A stretch of DNA of 38,883 nucleotides from a virus, in the IMG/VR virus record IMGVR_UViG_3300042691_015424, positions 1 to 38,883 of that record. The stretch is one strand, 5' to 3'. The notes below the pieces were generated by a model, which was not told the DNA's origin, searched no databases, and saw only the letters and a list, made by a program, of their open reading frames with translations. Shown here in pieces: positions 33,909 through 38,883 of the stretch (positions within the stretch are counted from its first letter, which is position 1; each line of letters opens with the position of its first letter). The position numbers and the translations under genes were made by a program.

Positions 33909-34562
33909 ATGAATTACATAGAACATTTCATGCCAACGAGCCAATATTGTGATACTAAAACAAAAAAAGAATGGTTGTTTTTGCATCATACCGCAGGATG
34001 GCATAATCCTTATAATTGTATCACAGGATGGGCAAATGATACAAGAGGTAGAATAGGTACTGAATTTGTTTTAGGAGGTCAGTCAATCAGAGGCAACGAT
34101 GATAAATCTGATGGTGTTTTAGTACAGGCTTTCCCAACAGGATATTACGCATGGCATTTGGGTACAGGTAATTCAGAACTACATCGTAATTCCGTTGGTA
34201 TTGAGATATGTAATTTTGGTCAACTTGTAAATGGTGCAACATGGTCTGGTGCTATGCCTGTAAGCACTCAGATTGTTGCATTAAAATATTCCTTTAGAGG
34301 TTTTAAATATTGGCATCGTTATTCAGATAAACAATTAACTAAACTAAAAGAATTTATACTTTTTATTGCAAATCGTGATAATATTGATGTGCGTAAAGGA
34401 TTACCAGAACTTGTGAGGCAAAAAGGTGCATCGGCATTTGATTTTTGCTCAGTTAAAGCAGTAACAGAAAAAAAAGGATTATGGACCCATACAAATGTGT
34501 TAAAAACAAAAGTTGATTGTTTTCCGCAGCCAGAATTACTTGACCTTTTAATATCTTTGTAA
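33909..34562 (+). CDS. N-acetylmuramoyl-L-alanine amidase (endolysin)
   Basis: The 217-aa protein matches the amidase_2 fold. WLFLHHTAG has the first zinc ligand pair (H26/H27), YAWHLGTGN the second (H83), and later segments (RNSVGIEICN) fit the substrate-binding region. It cleaves the amide bond between peptidoglycan glycan and stem peptide at lysis. There is no signal peptide, so it probably depends on a holin, and two small membrane proteins follow directly. Its length is normal for a single-domain phage amidase. Confidence 0.9.
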   Translation: MNYIEHFMPTSQYCDTKTKKEWLFLHHTAGWHNPYNCITGWANDTRGRIGTEFVLGGQSIRGNDDKSDGVLVQAFPTGYYAWHLGTGNSELHRNSVGIEICNFGQLVNGATWSGAMPVSTQIVALKYSFRGFKYWHRYSDKQLTKLKEFILFIANRDNIDVRKGLPELVRQKGASAFDFCSVKAVTEKKGLWTHTNVLKTKVDCFPQPELLDLLISL

Positions 34563-34563
34563 C

Positions 34564-34824
34564 ATGATGGAATATTTAACATATATACTTTCAATCTTAA
34601 TCGGAATAATCGGATTCTTTTTATTAAGATTAATATCAGAGCATGACTCAACTAAGAAAAAGATTGACCAGTTATGGACTAAAAATGAGGTATTAAATAA
34701 AACCTTTGAATTAAAACATGAATCTTTCGGTGACCAAATGGAAAAACTATCTCATAGCATGGAAAAGTTAACCGCAAAGATTGATATACTTACCGATTCA
34801 GTAATAGAATTAAAACACCGTTAA
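34564..34824 (+). CDS. Membrane protein with coiled coil (spanin- or holin-like)
   Basis: The 86-aa protein has one N-terminal membrane segment (ILSILIGIIGFFLLRLI, about 8-24) and a charged coiled-coil remainder (KKIDQLWTKNEVLNKTFELK). This is the layout of inner-membrane spanins and of some phage lysis accessory proteins. It follows the endolysin after 1 base. An outer-membrane spanin lipoprotein is not seen, so the role may differ. Confidence 0.65.
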   Translation: MMEYLTYILSILIGIIGFFLLRLISEHDSTKKKIDQLWTKNEVLNKTFELKHESFGDQMEKLSHSMEKLTAKIDILTDSVIELKHR

Positions 34825-34825
34825 A

Positions 34826-35011
34826 ATGAAAAAAATAAATCCAAATGCTCTGGCAACCATTTTAGGCTTGTTTGTAGCGATTGCAAACGCATGGGTGAAT
34901 ATAGATTGGGATAACTTTGAATGGACACCAAATAACTGCGTTAAAATAGGTATTTCGGGTATTATTGCAGCAGGAGGTTATATGACAACATTTAAAACAC
35001 CAAAATCATGA
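34826..35011 (+). CDS. Probable holin
   Basis: The 61-aa protein has two hydrophobic segments (ALATILGLFVAIANAW, about 8-23, and IGISGIIAAGGYM, about 41-54) with a short polar stretch between (NIDWDNFEWTPNN). This layout is common among short holins of Bacteroidota phages. It would make holes in the inner membrane to release the amidase. Identification is from size, membrane layout and position among lysis genes. Confidence 0.65.
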   Translation: MKKINPNALATILGLFVAIANAWVNIDWDNFEWTPNNCVKIGISGIIAAGGYMTTFKTPKS

Positions 35012-35250
35012 ATATATTTAAGCCAGAGAGTTTTGAAGAGGTGAGTATTGATTTAGACGCTCCGAGTTCAGTTGATGGTCATAATGGTAATAAGGCTAAA
35101 AATTTCTTTTGTCTTTACTGGGATAACGGAAAAAAAGCCTTACAACTTGCTCATGATATGGTTAAAAATCCTATTGTAAAACTAATTATTCGTTGTTGTA
35201 TATTTTTAGGTGATGGAATTGAGGAACGAATCTGTAAAACTGAGAAATAA
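35008..35250 (+). CDS. 80-aa hypothetical protein
   Basis: The start overlaps the holin-like stop by 4 bp (ATGA), so it is part of the lysis cassette. The protein has a soluble N-terminus (FEEVSIDLDAPSSVDGHNGN) and a C-terminal amphipathic or membrane-seeking stretch (NPIVKLIIRCCIFLGDGI). I recall similar short proteins next to lysis genes in Bacteroidota phages but know no function. Confidence 0.7.
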   Translation: MNIFKPESFEEVSIDLDAPSSVDGHNGNKAKNFFCLYWDNGKKALQLAHDMVKNPIVKLIIRCCIFLGDGIEERICKTEK

Positions 35251-35378
35251 TGCCATTCAAAAGTAAAGCGCAAGTAAAAGCCTGTTGGGCAAAGAATGAC
35301 CCTAATTGGAATTGCGACAAATGGGCAAAGAAAACAGGTAGTATAAAAAGATTACCTAAAAAAGTAAAGAAAAAATAA
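35250..35378 (+). CDS. Tiny basic Cys protein 1 (42 aa)
   Basis: The gene starts and ends by 1-bp TAATG overlaps. The sequence opens MPFKSKAQVKACWAKNDPNW with C12 and C22 and ends in PKKVKKK. The motif resembles short phage/bacterial proteins of the form Q-x-K-A-C-x-A-K-N-D-P-N-W-x-C-D-x-W. The cysteines may bind zinc; the tail may bind nucleic acid. Function unknown. Confidence 0.75.
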   Translation: MPFKSKAQVKACWAKNDPNWNCDKWAKKTGSIKRLPKKVKKK

Positions 35379-35491
35379 TGGCTAAATCTAAAAATCCATG
35401 TTGGTCTGGTTATGTTGCTTTTGGTATGAAAACAAAAGGAGGTAAATCAGTACCTAATTGTGTTCCTAAAAAATCTAAAAAGAAAAAATAA
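35378..35491 (+). CDS. Tiny basic Cys protein 2 (37 aa)
   Basis: The gene starts and ends by 1-bp overlaps. The sequence MAKSKNPCWSGYVAFGMKTK then GGKSVPNCVPKKSKKKK resembles the CWxGYxAxGxKxKNGKxVPNCVP motif of many phage proteins. C8 and C28 bracket a small beta unit. The lysine tail matches that of its neighbour. Function unknown; a stand-alone version of a domain otherwise fused to larger phage proteins. Confidence 0.75.
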   Translation: MAKSKNPCWSGYVAFGMKTKGGKSVPNCVPKKSKKKK

Positions 35492-35736
35492 TGGCAAAAC
35501 CTAAACCTGCAGCAGGAAAAAAATTCGTTAAGGTTGTTTTGAATAAAGAAACAGGTCGCAAAAATTATATTTCATATGGAGATTCACAAGGAACAATTAA
35601 ACCTGGAACTCCAAAAGGTGATGCCTATTGTGCCAGGTCTAATAAAATTAAAGGTGATTGGAGAAGCGACCCAAATAGTCCAAATAATCTTTCTCGCAAA
35701 AAGTGGAAATGCAGAGGTGATAAATCAATGCGTTAA
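35491..35736 (+). CDS. Basic DUF6321-like protein (81 aa)
   Basis: The protein has the segment IKPGTPKGDAYCARSNKIKG then SPNNLSRKKWKCRGDKSM, which I associate with DUF6321-type phage proteins. It begins in a lysine-rich stretch and has two cysteines. The start overlaps the previous stop by 1 bp. Its stop TAA (35734-35736) overlaps the stop of the convergent minus-strand gene (35733-35735). The function of the family is unknown. Confidence 0.8.
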   Translation: MAKPKPAAGKKFVKVVLNKETGRKNYISYGDSQGTIKPGTPKGDAYCARSNKIKGDWRSDPNSPNNLSRKKWKCRGDKSMR

Positions 35737-35843
35737 AATTTCTCCAACTTAGCTTTTAAAATCCGAATGTATAAGTCCCAATTAAAGTGAGACCAAAATT
35801 GATGGTATGCCATTGATGTTTTAGGATTCGGATTCATCATCAT
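35733..35843 (-). CDS. 36-aa hypothetical protein
   Basis: Three consecutive ATGs (35843, 35840, 35837) open a frame that reads MMMNPNPKTSMAYHQFWSHF and then NWDLYIRILKAKLEKF. It is aromatic-rich and ends within the last codons of the plus-strand gene. It overlaps the upstream membrane protein gene by 23 bp. Composition is protein-like, but the length leaves room for chance. It is the last gene of the leftward recombination operon. Confidence 0.45.
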   Translation of the reverse strand: MMMNPNPKTSMAYHQFWSHFNWDLYIRILKAKLEKF

Positions 35844-35940
35844 TATGTTTATCGGTTAATTTTACAATTGCTAAAACCGAAATATAACCCACAATTATAC
35901 CTAAAATAAAACCTAAAATTAATCCTTGAATTGTTATCAT
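35821..35940 (-). CDS. 39-aa single-pass membrane protein
   Basis: The ATG at 35940 overlaps the HTH gene stop (ATGA). The peptide is almost entirely one membrane segment (ITIQGLILGFILGIIVGYIS) followed by a short charged end (TDKHNDDESES). GxxxG spacing in the helix could support pairing. It might anchor a partner or act as a small membrane toxin; this is unproven. Confidence 0.5.
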   Translation of the reverse strand: MITIQGLILGFILGIIVGYISVLAIVKLTDKHNDDESES

Positions 35941-36095
35941 CTTATCATTTTTATTGGTTTAGTATTAGTATCAATAAACTTTTTACCTGCTATAATAGTA
36001 TAGTTAAGATATTTCTTTTTTATCCAATAATGAACTGTGCCAACAGTCACATTTTTAAACTTAGCATATTGCGTTATAGTCATTAAATCACTCAT
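35937..36095 (-). CDS. Helix-turn-helix DNA-binding protein (52 aa)
   Basis: The protein (MSDLMTITQYAKFKNVTVGT then VHYWIKKKYLNYTII) has the MerR/excisionase-like helix-turn-helix arrangement: a first helix from ITQYAKF, a recognition helix around VGTVHYWIKK, then a basic wing with KKFID. ATGA overlaps join it to the exonuclease gene and to the membrane peptide. No integrase is present, so it is more likely a regulator of the early operon or of the late switch than an excisionase. No other repressor is seen. Confidence 0.7.
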   Translation of the reverse strand: MSDLMTITQYAKFKNVTVGTVHYWIKKKYLNYTIIAGKKFIDTNTKPIKMIR

Positions 36096-36775
36096 AAATC
36101 AAATTTAGAAATAATTGAACGTAAATAATTCTCAGCATTGTTAATTAACACAGGTAGTTTAGATTGAAATTCCTCATCTGGCTGAATCTTAATCTTTTTT
36201 AAACGGAGTTTTGGGTCAATCATAATCGGACAATAAGAAGCAAATATTCCATCCATATCCATAACATTCCAATCATACTCCTTTGCTACGCAAGCCATGT
36301 TCATTTGTAATTGATACCAATAGGTTTTATTCATTTCAAATAAATTATCGGAAAGTAAATATTCAATGTGGGTGCGTGGGTTTGGGCATTTTACCTCAAA
36401 TACTGTTTTATCATCAACCGCATCTGGACTGCCTCCGCTAAAATCTGAAAGTATAAAGAATCGAGGATTGTCAGCACCATAATATATCAAATCTGGATTT
36501 CCTTTCAATCTAAGCATCTCAATTGCGTTAGGCTCATTATCTATACCCCATTGCATTTCTGGAGTAGTATAAGTGTTTCTAATCGTTCCTGTGAGTAATT
36601 CGGCTGCCTTATCTAAAATATAAGTTTTAGCGGTTTCTGATAATTCTCCAGACTCCTTTGCTGCTTTTGTTTTTGGCTCGATAAACAAGTTCCCGATTTG
36701 AGAACTTGTGAAACTTCCTGCTCTTGCTTGCATCCATTTACCTTGCGGATAAATATAAGGCTCAATCTTACTCAT
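36092..36775 (-). CDS. YqaJ-type phage exonuclease
   Basis: The 227-aa protein has the YqaJ/lambda-exo plan: GIDNEPNAIEML with E81, GGSPDAV with D118, the metal-binding pair TVFEVKCP (E127, K129) and a later WYQLQMNM with Q155. These exonucleases degrade the 5' strand to give single-stranded DNA for annealing. The next gene encodes RecT, and the starts and stops overlap, so they form the recombination pair. Its length is typical. Confidence 0.88.
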   Translation of the reverse strand: MSKIEPYIYPQGKWMQARAGSFTSSQIGNLFIEPKTKAAKESGELSETAKTYILDKAAELLTGTIRNTYTTPEMQWGIDNEPNAIEMLRLKGNPDLIYYGADNPRFFILSDFSGGSPDAVDDKTVFEVKCPNPRTHIEYLLSDNLFEMNKTYWYQLQMNMACVAKEYDWNVMDMDGIFASYCPIMIDPKLRLKKIKIQPDEEFQSKLPVLINNAENYLRSIISKFDL

Positions 36776-37535
36776 TTGTACCTCCTTTCAACTTTGCAAT
36801 ACGTTTTGCACTACTTTCTGTAACATCTTCAATTAATGCAGTTAAATCACCTCCATTGTCAACATATTCAACCTCCATATCTTCCACATTTTTAATTATT
36901 GATTGGTCCGCTACAACTGCTTTCTGCATTTCAATACTCAATGGCGCATACTTGCTAAGTAATAACTTAAGGCAAGTCTTTTGTGCCATTGCGTCAAAAT
37001 CCTTTGCCCATGTTCCGTTGGAGTAAGTTTTAGAGTATTTTTTACCATGTGCCTGGACTTCATCAACTGTCATATAAGATGTTTTTTCAAATCCATTTAT
37101 AAGGCTAAAATAAGCAGCATAACCAATAACCTTATCAGATGTTTTATTTGCAAAATCAAATTTAAAACCTGTAAGTGGATTCTGCTCCAACAATTGCCCA
37201 TCATATACAGGAGTAACAGAAATAGTTTTAAATTGTCCAGAACGAAGCGCCAACTGAATCAAACCTTTGTACCCTATCTGAAATTGTGCCTGTTGTCCGT
37301 ATGGAATAATATAGGCAAAACCTAAGTTTGGATTGATTGGCAGGTCTAAAGCAGCAGCCATCATTGCTGAGGTATAAATACTCTCTGGATTCGCATTTTT
37401 TAGATAACTGTTGTTATTGACTATCGACAATAACGAGGTCATGAATTGATTAGTACGATTTCCAAGTAATTCATTGAATTTTGATTTTACATCATCCCTT
37501 TGGAAAAATTGCTTTGTTGTTAATTGATTGCTCAT
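36768..37535 (-). CDS. recT: RecT-family single-strand annealing protein
   Basis: The 255-aa protein shows the RecT core: SAMMAAALDLPINPNLGFAY, then YIIPYGQQAQFQIGYKGL and LALRSGQFKTISVTPVYDGQ. RecT anneals complementary single strands without ATP. It precedes the YqaJ exonuclease with an 8-bp overlap. Together they would recombine replicating phage DNA and could help form concatemers or circles at the terminal repeat. Confidence 0.95.
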   Translation of the reverse strand: MSNQLTTKQFFQRDDVKSKFNELLGNRTNQFMTSLLSIVNNNSYLKNANPESIYTSAMMAAALDLPINPNLGFAYIIPYGQQAQFQIGYKGLIQLALRSGQFKTISVTPVYDGQLLEQNPLTGFKFDFANKTSDKVIGYAAYFSLINGFEKTSYMTVDEVQAHGKKYSKTYSNGTWAKDFDAMAQKTCLKLLLSKYAPLSIEMQKAVVADQSIIKNVEDMEVEYVDNGGDLTALIEDVTESSAKRIAKLKGGTNE

Positions 37536-37536
37536 G

Positions 37537-37818
37537 TTATTTGGTTTTTAAATTGTTTAATATTAATAATGTTTGGTCATAGGCTTCTAAAAATTCCTGC
37601 TCACTTGAAAGAACTGTATCTCTAAGGCAAGTTTGCACATGACTTTTAGAAATCTCTGCGCTATGGTTAAAAATGGAATTAATTACTTTAATTGCATCCC
37701 ATTCTCCATCGCCATATATCTTGAAAAATATATGACCATTACGAGTGTAGTGAGGTAGTGGAATACTTACTGCTTCTTTTACCTCTTTTACTTTTGTGAT
37801 TGTGATTTGTGTTGTCAT
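37537..37818 (-). CDS. 93-aa hypothetical early protein
   Basis: The ATG at 37818 follows an A-rich leader, and its first 14 bases (ATGACAACACAAAT) are the same as those of the 38673 gene. The protein opens MTTQITITKVKEVKEAVSIP, then has KIYGDGEWDAIKVINSIFNH and a helical C-terminus. It lies directly before recT, with a 1-base gap. A role in recombination or as an inhibitor is possible, but no family is recognised. Confidence 0.7.
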   Translation of the reverse strand: MTTQITITKVKEVKEAVSIPLPHYTRNGHIFFKIYGDGEWDAIKVINSIFNHSAEISKSHVQTCLRDTVLSSEQEFLEAYDQTLLILNNLKTK

Positions 37819-37829
37819 TGTGTTTGTTT

Positions 37830-37985
37830 TTAATTGTATTTTATTGAGTTTTTCATTATTCTTACTGCGATTTTAAAATCAATAGACTTATTTAAGTTCA
37901 ATCCCCATTCCGCTGCTATTAATCGTAATATAGGCAAGTTATCTGATAACTTAGTTTTTCCTATTGGTATGTAAATAAGTTCCAT
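37830..37985 (-). CDS. 51-aa hypothetical protein
   Basis: The ATG at 37985 overlaps the previous stop by 1 bp and the frame ends in TAA at 37830. It begins MELIYIPIGKTKLSDNLPIL and continues with LRLIAAEWGLNLNKSIDFKI, a plausible small domain. No motif or membrane segment is clear. It is kept because of its tight junction and protein-like composition. Confidence 0.6.
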   Translation of the reverse strand: MELIYIPIGKTKLSDNLPILRLIAAEWGLNLNKSIDFKIAVRIMKNSIKYN

Positions 37986-38188
37986 TATTCTTTTCCAATT
38001 TTAATGGTACATTCAGTACATTCCCAATAATTAGGTAGTAAATAACTTCCGTAATTCTGAAATATATAAATACCGCAGGTTTGACATTTACATAGGTCAT
38101 CGCACTCTTGCGTTTCCTCATAGTCATCACTTAACTGAAATACACCATTAAGGTTATATGTCATACTATTTCCGTAAAATTCACTCAT
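37985..38188 (-). CDS. Zinc-ribbon-like protein (67 aa)
   Basis: The small protein has cysteines at 29, 33, 35, 38, 57 and 60. The pairs C35-x2-C38 and C57-x2-C60 suit a zinc ribbon, with the DDLCKCQTCGIY knuckle and YWECTECTIK. Such small ribbon proteins in phages often bind DNA or act on host regulators. The start is in an 8-bp overlap with the RHH gene, so it is transcribed with it. Exact target unknown. Confidence 0.7.
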   Translation of the reverse strand: MSEFYGNSMTYNLNGVFQLSDDYEETQECDDLCKCQTCGIYIFQNYGSYLLPNYWECTECTIKIGKE

Positions 38189-38330
38189 TGTAGTATTTTT
38201 TAAGAATGTAAATCACTTGTTTTGTTTGACTTCTGACATTTAATTTCGCATCCGCTTTCAATTTTGCGAATAAAGTTTCGGGAATGTCGCTGACCCGTAC
38301 TTCGTTGCGTTTGGTTGTTTTTGTTTTCAT
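38181..38330 (-). CDS. Ribbon-helix-helix (Arc-like) DNA-binding protein (49 aa)
   Basis: The frame begins MKTKTTKRNEVRVSDIPETL and continues FAKLKADAKLNVRSQTKQVI. EVRVSDIP is the beta strand of an RHH fold and the two helices follow, as in Arc or FitA-type repressors. It overlaps the 38200-38460 frame by 131 bp in another phase. The RHH pattern is good, so this is the likelier coding use of the overlap. It may repress the early promoter at 38706-38736. Confidence 0.7.
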   Translation of the reverse strand: MKTKTTKRNEVRVSDIPETLFAKLKADAKLNVRSQTKQVIYILKKYYNE

Positions 38331-38460
38331 ATATATTGGTTAGTTCTTTGATTGCTGCTTCGAATATCTCCGCTTTTTTCGGATTCCAATGTTCTACTAA
38401 AGCCTTTTGAATTTTAAGTTCCAAAATTTCATCCTGGATTACTTCACTTGTGGTTTTCAT
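38200..38460 (-). CDS. 86-aa hypothetical protein, overlapping the RHH gene
   Basis: The first 45 residues (MKTTSEVIQDEILELKIQKA, then HWNPKKAEIFEAAIKELTNI) look like a real helical protein. The last 40 (NKNNQTQRSTGQRHSRNFIR...) are low in hydrophobics and lie in the region that codes for the RHH protein in another frame. Either the stop was lost and the tail is accidental, or the DNA codes for two proteins. The ATG at 38460 follows an A-rich leader. Confidence 0.6.
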   Translation of the reverse strand: MKTTSEVIQDEILELKIQKALVEHWNPKKAEIFEAAIKELTNIYENKNNQTQRSTGQRHSRNFIRKIESGCEIKCQKSNKTSDLHS

Positions 38461-38478
38461 GTTGTTTGTTGTTTTTTA

Positions 38479-38673
38479 TTATAAACCCATTTGTATTTTT
38501 ATTTCATTTTGAGACATAAATGTTTGTTGCAATTCATGTTTTTCCTCTTCTTCAGTACCTAAATAATATGATTCCCATTCAGCCATTACAGAAGAGGCGG
38601 TTAAACCAAATTCTACAATTTCTTTAGTTTCTTTATTCACGATTGCGAATACTTTTTGCATTTGTGTTGTCAT
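38479..38673 (-). CDS. 64-aa hypothetical early protein
   Basis: The second ATG (38673, MTTQMQKVFAIVNKETKEIV) is preferred over the upstream one at 38709, which lies within the promoter region. The acidic protein (AEWESYYLGTEEEEKHELQQ) is the first gene after the strong leftward promoter, so it is probably made first in infection. Such early acidic phage proteins often bind host proteins or mimic DNA; this is inference only. Confidence 0.65.
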   Translation of the reverse strand: MTTQMQKVFAIVNKETKEIVEFGLTASSVMAEWESYYLGTEEEEKHELQQTFMSQNEIKIQMGL

Positions 38674-38705
38674 GTTGTTTTTTTTGTGGTTGTTATTAAT
38701 TATAC

Positions 38706-38736
38706 GCAAATATACACCTTTTTACACATATAGCAA
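38706..38736 (-). promoter_or_regulatory. Bacteroidota-type early promoter
   Basis: On the minus strand TTG (38736-38734) is followed after 19 bases by TATATTTGC (38714-38706), a full match to the Bacteroidota sigma-A pattern. Transcription would start near 38700, about 25 bases before the ATG at 38673. It should drive the whole recombination operon leftwards. Confidence 0.8.
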
Positions 38737-38746
38737 AAAAAATTAC

Positions 38747-38765
38747 AATATTTTTTAAAAATATT
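38747..38765. promoter_or_regulatory. 19-bp AT palindrome upstream of early promoter
   Basis: AATATTTTT, one T, AAAAATATT is a perfect inverted repeat that lies 10 bases upstream of the -33 element. It could be an operator, an UP-like element or a site that melts easily near an origin. No protein is known to bind it. Confidence 0.45.
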
Positions 38766-38811
38766 ATATAACTTACTGAAAATGAGGCGAAAAAAATGCT
38801 TCTACCAGTCC

Positions 38812-38883
38812 AAAAATAACACCTCCTTATAGTTTGAACTAATTGTATATATTTTATATAGAAATAACACCTCCTTATAGTTT
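38812..38883. repeat. Right part of 48-bp tandem repeat / terminal overlap
   Basis: The first 48-bp unit covers 38815-38862 and the second starts at 38863 and continues at position 26 onward of the left end. Bases 38838-38883 repeat bases 1-46. AACACCTCCTT is at 38818-38828 and 38866-38876. Confidence 0.85.

Noticed and set aside
35937-36095. Excisionase and temperate lifestyle
   Set aside because: No integrase or attachment site is seen, so the HTH protein is only called a DNA-binding protein.
38812-38883. CRISPR array from the terminal repeats
   Set aside because: Only about two units occur in direct tandem with no unique spacers, and there are no cas genes.

Overview
The window looks like a complete or almost complete genome of a tailed, siphovirus-type phage (38.9 kb, AT-rich) that infects a Bacteroidota host. 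The host assignment rests on three things. Start codons follow A-rich leaders without Shine-Dalgarno sequences. A leftward promoter at 38706-38736 fits the Bacteroidota sigma-A pattern (TTG, 19 bp, TATATTTGC), and several other TAnnTTTG elements precede genes. The proteins also resemble families I know from Bacteroidota phages. The first 46 bases equal the last 46 bases, so the contig closes into a circle. The closure lies inside a 48-bp tandem repeat, so the true copy number is uncertain.

Layout. Bases 64-5054 (minus strand) are a replication operon: a 55-aa protein, a DnaD/replisome-organiser-like protein, DnaB helicase, an IbrB-like ParB protein, an IbrA-like PAPS-reductase-family enzyme, a VRR-NUC nuclease and a 59-aa protein. 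It is preceded by a possible attenuator with a leader peptide and a pseudoknot-capable fold (5068-5184). The plus-strand late operon runs from about 5265 to 35736. It starts with a 22-codon poly-lysine peptide with its own terminator, then the terminase. Tail genes follow: tail assembly chaperone with a -1 frameshift site, tape measure protein and large tail proteins. Next comes a cassette of five glycosyltransferase-like genes, then portal, MuF-like protein, probable scaffold, major capsid protein, head completion genes, a 1088-aa repeat-containing tail fibre, amidase endolysin, holin-like and spanin-like membrane proteins, and three tiny Lys/Cys-rich proteins. Bases 35733-38673 (minus strand) hold a recombination/early operon: RecT, a YqaJ-type exonuclease, a helix-turn-helix protein, a ribbon-helix-helix protein, a zinc-ribbon protein and small unknowns.

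In circular form the two minus-strand blocks join through the repeats, so the genome has one leftward early arm (5177 through the junction to 35733) and one rightward late arm. The late arm converges on the early arm with overlapping stop codons at 35733-35736. I see no integrase, DNA polymerase, primase, head protease, tRNA, CRISPR array or diversity-generating retroelement. The phage therefore probably relies on host polymerase loaded through its own helicase, with RecT/exonuclease recombination.

Points most worth a second look: the leader/attenuator at 5068-5184; the IbrA-IbrB pair inside the helicase operon; the T9 frameshift site in the tail chaperone; the glycosyltransferase cassette in the middle of the virion genes; the terminal repeats, which carry an 11-nt match to the Bacteroidota 16S rRNA 3' end; two paralogous small genes with conserved promoters; and the tiny basic proteins.
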